DNA of 64,000 nucleotides from Liquidambar formosana (Eukaryota; Streptophyta; Magnoliopsida; Saxifragales; Altingiaceae), in the NCBI GenBank assembly GCA_039720395.1, contig CM077828.1, forward strand, positions 27,570,717-27,634,716. Direction: 5' to 3'. The translations under genes and the position numbers were made by a program. Shown one piece after another: positions 1 to 11,468 of the stretch. Position 1 is the first letter of the stretch; each line of letters begins with the position of its first letter. The notes below the pieces were generated by a model. The model saw only the letters and a list, made by a program, of their open reading frames with translations. It did not search any database and had not been told where the DNA came from.

Positions 1-47
1 ATAGAAGATAACAACAAACGAGCAAAAAGTTCTCAGGAAAAACTCAC

Positions 48-153
48 AATCTCCAAATAACTGCAGCTGAGGCAATGCATTGGCACCATACTGAAACCGG
101 TTTTCCTCAAGGAAAACGGGGAACATGGGATGGCTATTACCACCTCCAAACAT
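48..153 (-). CDS. First coding exon of a BOI/SBP-type RING E3 ubiquitin ligase (partial, runs off window)
   Basis: Read on the minus strand, an ATG at 153-151 opens 35 codons plus one base, beginning MFGGGNSHPMFPVF and ending LPQLQLFGD. The exon then meets a GT donor at 47-46 (GTGAGT type). This start resembles the N-terminus of plant S-ribonuclease-binding-protein / BOI-related RING ubiquitin ligases, where QLQLFGD-like residues precede a variable region, a coiled coil and a C-terminal RING. Those later domains would lie outside the window, so the family call rests on N-terminal similarity only. Family members ubiquitinate regulators of stress, cell death and gibberellin responses. The acceptor TTGTTAG ends at 158, four bases before the ATG, so a leader intron precedes it. 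Confidence 0.62.
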
Positions 154-157
154 ATTC

Positions 158-1187
158 CTAACAAAAACCAGCCCATGATATCAGTACTCCATACATCATC
201 CATGCTATCCACAAGTCAAGAAAAAATTACAATCAAGATCAAGTAAAGCAATGTCTTACCGAAATACAATTCATGCACAACAAAATTCCATAACAATAAG
301 GAGAAACCCAGAAACAAAAGAATGCCAGAAGATCACTTTACATTATCCCACAAATCTTAAAGCACCAAAAATTCTAATGATTTTACAAAATGCCAGAAGA
401 ACAACCAAATGGAGTGTATCAAACCTCAATAAATTTCTTTAAAAAAAAAAAACCCATCTATCCCAAGGACGAAACTGAAATAGTAACATTTAGTCCTAAT
501 CTTAACAAGGATTCCTGATAAAAGATATGTGCGAACTTTTAATATCAGCCCTTTATTTTTCATCTAATGCTCCAAATTTAGTACAACCCAGAATGTAGGC
601 TATCAAAATTTGGGTTGTTAGATAAAAGAAAAAAATAAATAAAGCGCTGGGACTAGAAGTTCACATGTATCGCATATCAGGGATCCCTGATAAGATGGGG
701 ACTACACATACAAATGTACATATATATCATTTCACAGAGACTATCAAAAATAAGAAATCTGATTTACCCAGAGACAGCTGCAAAGCGATTCATCTCGGGT
801 TTGATCCACTCTGATCGTATTCAATGACAACCAATGAGCTTATACAAATAAGACTATGCAAAGTAGTAACCACATGGAGACTTATCCAATCCGATAATGA
901 CCATTAGCAGAACATGAAAGATCCAAATCCAATCACATCGTATTTCAATAACGAAACAGGCTAGAATCAACCCTAGCCCTCTGTATGCTTCCCAGCAAAA
1001 AATTAAAATAAAAAAAAAAAAAATCAAACAACTCACATCAGCTAAGCCAGATTGTTCTGTCAAGCTCATTTGAGCGGACGAAAAGGTGGGTAGGGGAAAC
1101 AAGATTAAAAATCTAATTGTGATCTCATTTTCCAAAATTTTCTCGGAAACCAAACAGAAATAAAGCTACAAAAATGGGAATCCGTAC
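158..1187 (-). other. Probable 5'-leader intron of the RING E3 ligase gene
   Basis: The interval runs from a minus-strand donor CAG|GTACGG (exon side at 1188) to the acceptor TTGTTAG ending at 158. It is AT-rich and has no open frame that looks coding. A further untranslated exon inside it cannot be excluded. Confidence 0.5.
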
Positions 1188-1330
1188 CTGGAAAAACGCT
1201 AAGATTTCGTGGCGGAATCGGAGGGATTGAAGGAATGGATTTGGACGTGAAGGGTGGAATCTGGACGGTGAGAGTTCATGGGGACAGATGGAGAATGGTA
1301 GGAAGGGATGATATAAAAAGAGGGGCGTGG
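1188..1330 (-). promoter_or_regulatory. Leader exon and core promoter region of the RING E3 ligase gene
   Basis: Minus-strand reading shows a C-rich leader ending in CAG|GTACGG. Upstream (about 1309-1318) lies a short T/A motif of the TTTTTATATC type that could be a TATA box. Both calls are inferred from position and motif only. Confidence 0.35.
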
Positions 1331-1723
1331 TGGTGAGGTGAGTGGGTATCGGTTAAGAAAACCGACGATTCCAGAAGTACGGGGACTCGAAATCTTCATC
1401 GCTGTCTCTCCAGCTTTCTTTTCTTTTCTTTTCGTTTTCCTCACACCATCACTCATATTTAAATTTTTTTATTTTTCTTTTCTTACTCATCTCATTGTGC
1501 GAATTGACCAAAATGACCTTTTTATTTCTTCTCCATTTTTCTTCTCTTTCTTCTTTTCTTTTTTTTTTAAGGGCCGTTGGTTGATTTTAGTATTTACCTT
1601 AAATGGTAAAGATTAGAGCAACTCCAATAGAGAGATCTACTTACACCAACTAAAACTAAATTTTACTCACTTTTTCATGATACGTGCTTTATCATTTAGC
1701 AATTTCAATTATTATATTTGATT

Positions 1724-2397
1724 TTTAATCAAATTTTAGGTCATATTTAATTCAAGATTTAGCATTTAATCATTTTTTCAATAGAGATGAATCATGTGTA
1801 CGACCAAGGATCAATTTTTCTCTCACCCTCAAATTTGGCTTTGGGCTTTTGACCCATCAGAGCTGATATAACCAAATCTTAACCTTTTGTTACGGTAATA
1901 CTTAAAATATAATGTTGGTTTCTCCAAAATAACTATTACCAATGGAATTGGTCTTATAAGTTTTTTTTAGTATTAAATTGAATAGGCAATAGATTTGCTC
2001 GTACTTTGAAAATTAATATTGGGTCAAAAGCATAGAAATCTTGTTTGCCAAAAGTTGAAATTTAATCAAATTTTAAGTCATATTTAGTTCAAGATTTAGC
2101 TTTTAATCATTTTTTCAATAGAGATGAATCATGTGTACGACTAAGGATCAATTTTTCTCTCACCCTCAAATTTGGCTTTGGGCTTTTGACCCATTAGAGC
2201 TAATATAACCAAATCTTAACCTTTTGGTGCGGTAATACTTAAAATATAATGTTGGTTTCTCCAAAATAACTATTACCAATGGAATTGGTCTTATAAGTTT
2301 TTTTTAGTATTAAATTGAATAGGCAATAGATTTGCTCGTACTTTGAAAATTAATATTGGGTCAAAAGCATAGAAATCTTGCTTGCCAAAAGTTGAAA
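1724..2397. repeat. 337-bp tandem duplication (two copies)
   Basis: The segment 1724-2060 is repeated head to tail at 2061-2397 with only a few substitutions (for example GTTACGG versus GGTGCGG). Each copy holds the same CAATAGAGATGAATCATGTG and GGGTCAAAAGCATAGAAATC stretches. No coding potential is seen. High identity suggests a recent unequal exchange or slippage. Confidence 0.9.
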
Positions 2398-2399
2398 AT

Positions 2400-4205
2400 A
2401 AAAAGCGCCTAAAACCAACCTCATCAATGAATAAGAATTGGAGCTAATACAAACATAATTAGATATTAATGATTCTTTTTTTTATTTTTTTTAGGTGAGG
2501 GGTTAGATTCCTAAACCCTCATTAACTCACAAGTCGGATCCCTTATCTTATTTCTCTTGATTGTAGTGTCAATGATTTGGACCCGTAACCCCTTTTGAGA
2601 GCGTATTAAGTTACATGGCTCGATTGATAGAATAAGACATATACTTATCAATGGAAAGTCAATAAACCAAACAAATGCGATTATTATATAAATTAAGTGT
2701 AGAAGTGTTGCTAAAAAATATATTTTATTATGCAGCAATGTTACATCTATCCATTTCATGTGTTGGGTGTTGTGGTATTCACAATTCAAAATAAAAAGAG
2801 TTGATTTTTTTTATTTTTCAAAATCTTATCATTAACATATTAGTCGGAAAACAAAGTGAGTGGTTGAAGTTGATAGTTTTTGTATTTTCCTTTGTTGCTA
2901 GATGCCAATACAAAAGTGCCTAACAAAAGGGCCAAAGATAAAGGGTGACATTGATAAAATAAAAAATAAAAAATAAAAACAGAGCATAGTCATTTGGTCG
3001 GTAATAATGTTAAATATGGGAGAATTTTAGATTAGTCTAGTTACCGGAAAATAATTATAATTAGTAGTCATTCTTAATTAAGTTAATAGTCATCTATACT
3101 ACTATACAAAGCCAATTCCTTTTGTGGTTGGACTACACCTAAAAATATTAAAATACCCTTATAAATTAATAACGTTAAGAGACGATTTTGTAATTTTACT
3201 AATTTTGAAAAACCCACCACAACCTGTTTCCCCTTAATTCTCTCCCACACACATATACGGTTTAAAAACTTGAAAACTGACGTAACAGTTTCACTAATGT
3301 AATGGAAACTTGAAAAAATGTGTTGCACAAAAATCACGTGTGCTCAATTACTAGTTTATTATGAAATTAATAATAATTTGTATTGAACTGTAATTATTTT
3401 CCCTTACCCCCGACCAATCTAATATTTAACCCCCACTATTCCACTAATGAACCGGCTCTTCAAAAAATAAAAAATAAAAATAAAAATCTGGCTCATGTTG
3501 CATCCTTAGTGGTGAGGGCATTTTCGTACTTAGAGCATGTTTTTTTTTTTTAACCTCCATAATTATTGTTTTCGATTTAGTACATATTCAGGGTGAGCAG
3601 GTGGTGGTCGGTCCAAGGCCAATCAAAATCAGCAAAGAAAAAATATACAGAGTAATTAATAATGAAGATAAAGAAGAAAAGGCAGGGAAGAATCACGATG
3701 AAATGCTGAGACGGAGGCGGGCACATGCGTGTAACGGCTGAGTAATGCTCACTGCCTCCTCCTGCTCTTGCGTGGGGTCCCACCTTTTGCTTTGTTTCTG
3801 CCTGACGTTTTGGACAGTTGAAAACAATAATGACGAGGAACCGAATCCGGGATACGCGCTCACACATGTTACACACACTCGCGAAAGACTGCTAAAAGGA
3901 AAACAATTTTAAGCTTTAGTTCTATTTTCATTTCAATATCTTCGATTTTAAAATTAAAAAAAAATAGTCTTTTTTCTTTTTTATCACTAATCTCTCACAA
4001 AGATTTCAATCTAGATTATTCCTCTAATGACATCCTGTTCAAGCAACGATTTGTACGATAAGATAAGTTAATGGAATAAATGTCTTAAACCCCTTTTTTT
4101 TCTTTTTTTTTTTCTTTTTTACTATACATACATAGGTATAGCGGGAAAAAAAAATTATAAAGAAAAAAAGAAATACAATGTTTTTCTCATGTGCTCAAGA
4201 TTCAT
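2400..4205. other. Intergenic AT-rich DNA, no gene seen
   Basis: Only short shadow ORFs occur. The stretch holds A/T homopolymers and some less AT-rich patches around 3600-3880, none with a recognisable product or splice structure. Confidence 0.6.
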
Positions 4206-4210
4206 TCATT

Positions 4211-4716
4211 TAGAGCATCTTCAAAGGTGAGCTATATGATGTGTTATTGCTATATTATAGCATTTAGCAGAAATTGAGATGCCCCAATGGTGTGTTAAAT
4301 ATAGCAATATGGCACAAGGGTGAGTTATTGTTATATTTGCTGTATCAGTTTTTTTTCCATTTTTCTTTCAAATTTTTCTTAGTAACTAAACAGCCCATAA
4401 ATAAATGCAATATTTTAAAAAATAATATTGAAATCTTATATATATAAATAAATAAATAAATCAGAAAGCATACCCTTTTTTTTAACTCATTCATCCCATT
4501 CAAATAACATTGCATTTGATTCACGATATAACTCATTTACTATCTTACGAGACCTTAAATTTGTGGAAATAATTGAAGTTGTGGCAAAAAATAACACACT
4601 ACGTTTATTTGCATCATTGGAGCACATTGTGCTAAATTATAGCATTTGGCATTGTAATATGTGCTAAAATAGCAATAGCACACCTAATTTAACTCACATG
4701 GCTAGAAATGCTCTTA
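4211..4716. mobile_element. MITE-like element with GAGCAT-type inverted ends
   Basis: The left end reads TAGAGCATCTTCAAAGG and the right end, reverse-complemented, TAAGAGCATTTCTAGCC. Sub-terminal words (ATAGCA, GTGTTA, TAACACA) recur in inverted orientation. Size near 0.5 kb and no ORF fit a non-autonomous DNA transposon. The target duplication is not clear, so no superfamily is assigned. Confidence 0.5.
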
Positions 4717-5050
4717 TAATATTTTTCTACTCAATTTCGACTTGATTTTTCATCCAGAATCTAACCGAATGAGGACATTGCATTAATTTTTTTCTCTAAG
4801 GGGGTTATATGAGATATGGCTAAACATTAGAAAGAGCTCTTGTTGTTTACTCATTTCGTTTTAATGTATTCAATTTTAAAACCGGCCAAATTAGACTTTA
4901 AAATGAAGTCTTTTAGTATTTTCATACATAATGCATGAGTTAATGAAACAGATGTCTTAAGCCCATTCATAATGAATTTGGCCAATCTGTCGGTGGCTCT
5001 TTTTATTTATTTATTTTTTTAAGCATTAATTTGTCTGTGACCTTCCCCTC

Positions 5051-5158
5051 TTTTTTTTTTCTTTTTTTTTTGGTATATTAGGAGGGATTCGAATTTCTAA
5101 CCTATCTTATTTCAATTTTTTTTCCTCACCCTCACTTACCATTAGGCTATCGTCAGTA
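5051..5158 (-). mobile_element. tRNA-derived SINE, minus strand
   Basis: On the minus strand an A-box-like TAGCCTAATGG (5139-5149) is followed by a B-box-like ATTCGAATCCC (about 5083-5096) and an A-rich tail (T-rich 5051-5072 on plus). Order and spacing match a Pol III-type SINE. Target-site duplications were not resolved. Confidence 0.55.
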
Positions 5159-5449
5159 ACTTAACCTGTATGTGACTTTAACCCTTTATATTTGGCTTTT
5201 ATTTTCTTGTGATATCTGGTCAAAGATCTCGAATTGACGTGGTTAATATTTTAATTTTGGACAAACAAATTGGGTGGGGCCTTTCTTCTTAGACAAATCA
5301 TGCCATTTAGGTATTTAGGTGGAAAGTAGAGACAAACGCACTCCATTTACTTCCATTATTGTCTTTGGTCCATCCTCCCAACTACAAGGCTATATTTAAA
5401 AAGGTGAGAGTGAAGTTTTTTCTAAAATAACTAGCGCGAGTAATCTAAT

Positions 5450-5965
5450 GACGCTAGTTATTTTTTAGGTACTTTAAATATTTTGTTGATAATCTTTCTG
5501 TTCTTAATTATTTGGTGGGGAGAGAGATTTTGCATTGTGTTATCATTTCTAGTGAGACGATCCATTAATCCAATTGGAGTAACAAATGAACTCTTTCCAT
5601 TTTTTTTAGGGCTGTCGCCAAAAAAAACAAGTTGTATAATTGGAGTTATTCTCCTTGCAAAATCTTCTTAATTGGTGGAACTCCAGGCAGATTGGTTCGC
5701 CAGAATAATCTCTTCCTATATAATAGTCCGATGATCAAAGAAATAAAGAATGGTGCATAGAGAGAAAGAAAGTATTAATTTTTTATTATTGTTAAAAAAA
5801 CATTCGACTAGTGAACATTTGCTGAATGTGGCTAATCAAATTGACAACAATCAAAATAGCTAACCATATAGATAATCCTTTTTAGAAGGATAAATGAAGT
5901 TAATTTGGCTAACTAAAATAACTAAAAAGGTTGGATAACTAACCCATTGGAGTTGCTCTAAGTGC
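5450..5965. mobile_element. MITE remnant ending in the GGAGTTGCTCTA motif
   Basis: The right end carries CCATTGGAGTTGCTCTA, the inverse of the GAGCAACTCCAAT motif at 1617. The interior shares phrases (TAGTTATTTTTTAG, ATAATCTTTCT, GGTTGGATA) with 32,290-32,570, so a family with several copies is present. The left boundary is uncertain. Confidence 0.35.
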
Positions 5966-5969
5966 TGTT

Positions 5970-8215
5970 TAGTAGGGTCACTCATTCACTCACTCACTTT
6001 CACTTATCAACTTATATAGAGTAACTATCAAAATTTCAAGAAATTGATGTAGCAAAAATTTTCTTCCATTTTATCAGTTTTAAAAGTAACTATCAAAATC
6101 TTATATCACCTCATTGCACCCTAAAACCTCACACATTATTTTTTTTATGCAGTTTGAAGAATGTGTGCCAATATTGCAAGAAAAAGAGTTTATATTCAAT
6201 GCTTATGCTAAGGTGAAAAAACACGGCACCGTATTGAACTCAATAGATGACAACACCACAGCCTTGAGGTATGGTGCAAATCAATAGTTCAAATTACAAG
6301 TTCAAAAATCTTGCTAAAATGACAAAAATGTCTTCAATGGGAGTGCTTTTTGAGCTCGTGGTCCAAGCCATTAATTTGCACCTCATCATTGAGGTGTTGC
6401 CATCGGCTTAACCCTACACAGTGCCACATTTATTTACCTCATAACCCGATCCCAATTCCAAGAAAGAGAACCCCACATGCAGCAAATCAAATTGAGAAGT
6501 CTGGTTGCCGTACGATCTAAGGCATTTTGCTTTCCGTGATAATCTCCTGCCATCAATCAAACTTCAAAAGTGCCTTAATGTGGTCCGAACCGGTTTAGTT
6601 GTACTGAAAATGATGTGGTATTTTTTGGTAGATGGCCCTCTCATGAACCTTTATCCTGGTTGTGCTTTGAGCAACATCCATATCACTATTTAGGACGGCT
6701 TCATTTTTCATTTTATTTTCATTTTAGGGAAAAAACCATTTAAATAATAACAATTATTATTAATTTAGGAGGTGATGGCAGATTACACAACCTAGAGTGA
6801 ATACAATAATTGATGGATCTATCAAAAATTGCATGCATAAGCTTTCTGGTTTAGCTCCTGTGAAGTTGGTTGAGCGGTTAAATTTTAAATATGAATATGA
6901 AACATTAATGAATACAAAAGTTAATGATTTCAATTTCTCGTAAAAATCGTTGTCTATGTGAATATGAAACATTTCACAAGCCGTTAGAGAAATAGTTTAG
7001 GCAGAAACCTTGATGGGAATAGGGCTCAAGCTACCCCAAATAGTTTATAAAAAAAAAAAAAAGGTTTTACGCTCAAGCATTTTTCTTTTTTCTTTATAAA
7101 ATGCTGATATTATGTTTATTTCAAAACAACCCAAAAAAATAAAATAAAATAGTAATGTTTACTCATAAATCATAAGATCTAAGCATAGTGGTAAATTTGT
7201 GAATTGAGAATTATGGACAACATGAATAATTCACAGTTATTCAAAAAAAATTTAAACTCACTTTCCAGTTTACTAATTTCATGGGCAGGGATCCTGCAAA
7301 AAAAATAAAAAATAAAAAATAAAAGACAAAAAGATAAAACAAATAAATAAAATCCTGGGCAGGGGCATTTGGGTCCAATTCTTTTAAAATCGTCCATCAA
7401 AATCATACAGCTGATTTTCCTGTGGGCAGGGAGGCATTTGGGTCCCATCGTCCATCAAAGTAGGACAGCTGATGCTGAGACTTCAGTGTTATTACTCCAA
7501 GTGGACTCACACCAGATCACAACCACAGAGCTTCTGGTAATGTGGTCTCCATTAAAACAGAACACCCTCTTCCGGCCTTCAATGCTCTGCAATCATTACT
7601 TATCATCAATTTAATCATCTCTCGACACGTGGAAGTCCCTGTGCCGTATAAGCACCACCAAATATCTGATACTTTATACTAGAGTGGCTCCAACCATACA
7701 TGTCGAACAACTTAAGTATTCATTCCATTACCAAGAAAACCCCAACTGAAAATCAACTACCCGAATTACCCTTATATCACTAATAATAGCACCTTTATCC
7801 CTATAATTATTTTCAAGTTAAGCCAAGTTGAGTAGGAGACTACGTAGGCTTGACGCATTAAATTAATGAGATAAAAAGTAAGGCTTAAGCTCGTATAATT
7901 TAATTTATGAGTTAGCTCAAACAAGGATTTTATAAAACCAACTTTGAATCAAAGTTATTTAACGTACCGATAGACTTTATCAGGCTGAGTAGTGTTTTAT
8001 TTAAATTTGACTTAATAAATTAGCGAGTTCAGAAATAAGGTCTGAAATTGGCTTATTTATTTTACGTAGGAATTTGAGCAAACCTTTATCAATTTGCTGT
8101 CCAGCAGCAACTATAAGAAAATTTAATAAAAAAAAGAAGGAAAAAAAGGTGGGAATGACTGTAAGACCTGTCCAGCAAGCCTAATTAAGTATGTGCACCT
8201 TTTATGAAAATTATA
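5970..8215. other. Intergenic DNA with a short tandem repeat, no gene seen
   Basis: A 60-bp-scale direct repeat lies at 7357-7422 and 7423-7475 (each with CATTTGGGTCC, CGTCCATCAAA and ACAGCTGAT). Otherwise the region has short ORFs without recognisable products. The stretch 6850-7060 ends in an A-run and might be an old retroposon. Confidence 0.45.
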
Positions 8216-8220
8216 TAAGG

Positions 8221-8587
8221 GGATGGCTATTATTACCATAATTTTTTTTTTTATACTATCTTACTTATTTTAAACTTCTCAAAATTTTATGACAAATATA
8301 AAAAAATTTCATAAAAATTGTTCGCGTAGTCTGTTAGAACACATTATTTTAAATAATTTATATGTTTCCAAAATCTATCGTTTACAGAAACAAAAATTGT
8401 AAATAACCAAAATATTAACTTAAATGATAGATTTAAAAAAAAATTTATTCTATAAAATTATTTAAAATAATTTTTTTAATAAACTGCACAATCTATTTTT
8501 ATATTTTTTATATTTTTCATAAAACATTGTCAAGTTTAAAATAAATAGAGAAATAAAGAAATTTTGGTGGTAAAAATAACGACCTAT
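8221..8587. mobile_element. Foldback MITE of about 365 bp
   Basis: The first and last roughly 90 bp are imperfect inverted repeats: the left arm (GGCTATTATTACCATAA, then CTTATTTTAAACTTCTCAA) matches the reverse complement of the right arm (CGTTATTTTTACCACCAAA, then TTATTTTAAACTTGACAA). It is very AT-rich and has no ORF. It sits about 180 bp before the UVR-ApaG start. Confidence 0.5.
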
Positions 8588-8766
8588 CACATAATGGCAT
8601 ATCCCGTAATAAATGTGGAGCACAAAGCTACTGTTGGATTCTCTAATGTCTCGCCAATACGGAGTAGTAGACATCAGGATTCAATAGACTTTCGCGGAAA
8701 ATTTTTTTGGAATTTTATCCTGCGAGAGATAGTGAGCGAAAAAATTTTGCGGATAGGGAAAGAAAA

Positions 8767-11435
8767 ATGCATACGTTAAGCCCTAATAAGGATTTTCACG
8801 GAGTTCAATACGGGAACGAGGAGGTCGTGGCCGGCGGCCGGCCGAGGGACCGCCGGTTATGTAGAGACGGAGATAGGGACGAGAAGGGTTGGGTGGTCGG
8901 GTTGTAGAGATCTCGCGAAAGCTTGCCGGATCGTTGCCTGTGCTTCGGAGAGAATTGGTGGCGGCGGTGGTGGAGAGAGTCAGAGTTCAAGTTCGTTCCT
9001 TTCTCGGAGCCAAACGTATGCTTTGTTGAAGCAGCAATTGGAAGTTGCTGCGAAATCTGAGGTTTCTCCCTGTATCCTGCTCTCCCTCTTTCTGTGTCTC
9101 TATATGTATACTTATGTATTATGTATGTATGGATTTTTCTATCTCTCTCTCTCTCTCTCTCTCTCTATTTATGTTTGTATGTTTGTATCTATTGAAAATG
9201 AGCTGTTTTTAGGAAACATTTTTAGAAATCAATATTAGAAAAGAGTTCCCTAACATGGTTTTTTTTTTTTTTTTTTTTTTTAATAAAGGATTTGTGGCTT
9301 CTTATACCATTAAAAATTCATTATAACCATTTGGTTTTCCATTTGGACAACCATACAGACCCTTGATGTTTTGGATAATTGAAAAGTAATGAAGGGTAAT
9401 CTAAGGGTAATATGCTGATTGGTTGAATGGAAGTTTAATTATGTTCAGTTTGGTGGCTGAGAAAATTGGGGGAAAGAAAAGAAAAGTTAAATTCTGAATC
9501 TACTGATGTGGTTGATTCTGTTATTGGACAACAGAAAACAGAAAACAGAAAACGTGTTTCAGAAATCAGCAAAAAAAAATTGGGAACATGTGATGTTGTC
9601 AGTTAGCGACTCTACGAGCAGGTAACTGTTTTCAGAGCGCATAATCAAACTGGTCCTTATCTTTTATGTTCTTTTCTTTTCACAACAATGAATAAGTCAT
9701 ATCGACTCGGCTAAATAGTTGAATCAGGCTTTCTAAGGGCATTTTTCCCCCCTTTTTCAATGTTCCAATTAGTGAAAATATCAAGTTATCAACTCAGCAA
9801 ATCCTTAACCCCAACTACGATCGAAGATAAATGAGATTCAAAAAATTAGTTTCTTTTATTGGAGTATATTATTATTTTTTTTTAACATATTCTTAGCCAC
9901 CAAACAGAGCATTATTGTTTTGGGTTTTATAGGGGTTGCGCATGTTGAACAGGATAAAATATAATTCTTTACTTGTTTGTTTTTATTGTAGGATTACAAA
10001 GAAGCTGCAAGAATACGTGATTCATTAAAATTGTTTGAGGAAGAGGAACCAGTTCTGCGTCTTCGGAGGTTGATGAAAGAGGCAGCTGCTGGTGAGAGGT
10101 TTGAGGTAGCCAATTCTGACTCCCAGAGCCATTTTTCTCAACATTTCATTTGTCAAGCTCATCCTTTTAGTAGCAATCTGTATGTGAGATAATTAAATAT
10201 TAGGTTCCATTATGAATGCTGCCTATATCGTGGCATTGAAAGGTTCCACTTTACTAGAGATTGTAGAGGATGTTCATGCTGGTGTTGGGTTTGGTTCAAA
10301 ATGACCACCTTTGTGTTCTAGTGATCAACCTGGGCCTTTGGGCCTTTTATTTGGAACCGTTTGATGGGAAAACAGGGGCAGAGCTAGGATTTTATTAGAG
10401 TAGGGGCAACCTTTAGTATCCCTGAAATATAAAAAAAATAAAAAAATAAATAAAAATATGTTAGTAACCCCCCCCCCCCCCCCAAAAAAAAAGGTAATTT
10501 TGAAGAACAAAATTTGCCCCACTATCCCCTGTGTGGCTCTGCCCATTTGTTTAAATTTTATATTGTGTTTGATTGTTCCTCCATCAGCTTTGAAATAGTA
10601 GTTTCAATCCTTGTCGAACCATCACAGCCTCCTCTTGAAAGAAATTTTTTAATTTTAAGTGGCTGTAACTCTGCATAAAATGTTGCTGATGCTTCATTTG
10701 TTTACTTTTGAGCTCTAAACCCTGCCTTTAATCCCCATGTATTCTCAGCAACCAAAAGGAGAAAAATGAATATATCAAGAAAATAAATATATCCTCATGC
10801 TGTTATTGTGATCAAATCATTTTGATTAACAGCAGGTCATTAAGTACTGGCATGACTGTCAAATTGTGGAAAACCTCTTTCAACAGTGGTTATTACAGGA
10901 TATGGAAGTTATGAAGTTGACAAAAGCCTGGTTAAATTACTATACTTTTGCAAGATATATTTCATAGAATAAAAACAGCATCAGTTTTGTCAATTTTGTG
11001 TCTCTTAATTCTTTCCTAATGCATTCTGATCTTGCTGAAAGGACCTAATTTCTTAACTGCATGATTATGGTCAAGGGCTCAAGGCTATTAACTCAAGCTT
11101 TGCATGCAGCCATCCACTAACTTTCCTATCATTAATCAATTTTTGTAATTTCTTTTCCTAGGAAGCAGCTAAATATCGTGACGAGCTTAAGGAAATTGCA
11201 CCGCACTCTCTCCTGAAATGTTCAAGTGATGCAACAACCTTGGTATGTTAACAATCTGATTTTTTAATGACGACTGCCTAGTGTTCGGTGACTAATGTCT
11301 TAAATTAGCTGACCACATCAAGTTCATGTAATTTTTGTCATTTTTTTAAGTCCACCTAGTTGTTTCATATGAGGATATCATTGTGTAAGAAGTTAGTGAT
11401 TATCAATTGTTGGTCAATCTTGTCTTCTTCTTCTT

Positions 11436-11468
<33 letters not shown>

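Noticed and set aside
6505..6693. 62-codon ORF in a less AT-rich patch
   Set aside because: No homology recognised, no splice or promoter context; not supported as a gene.
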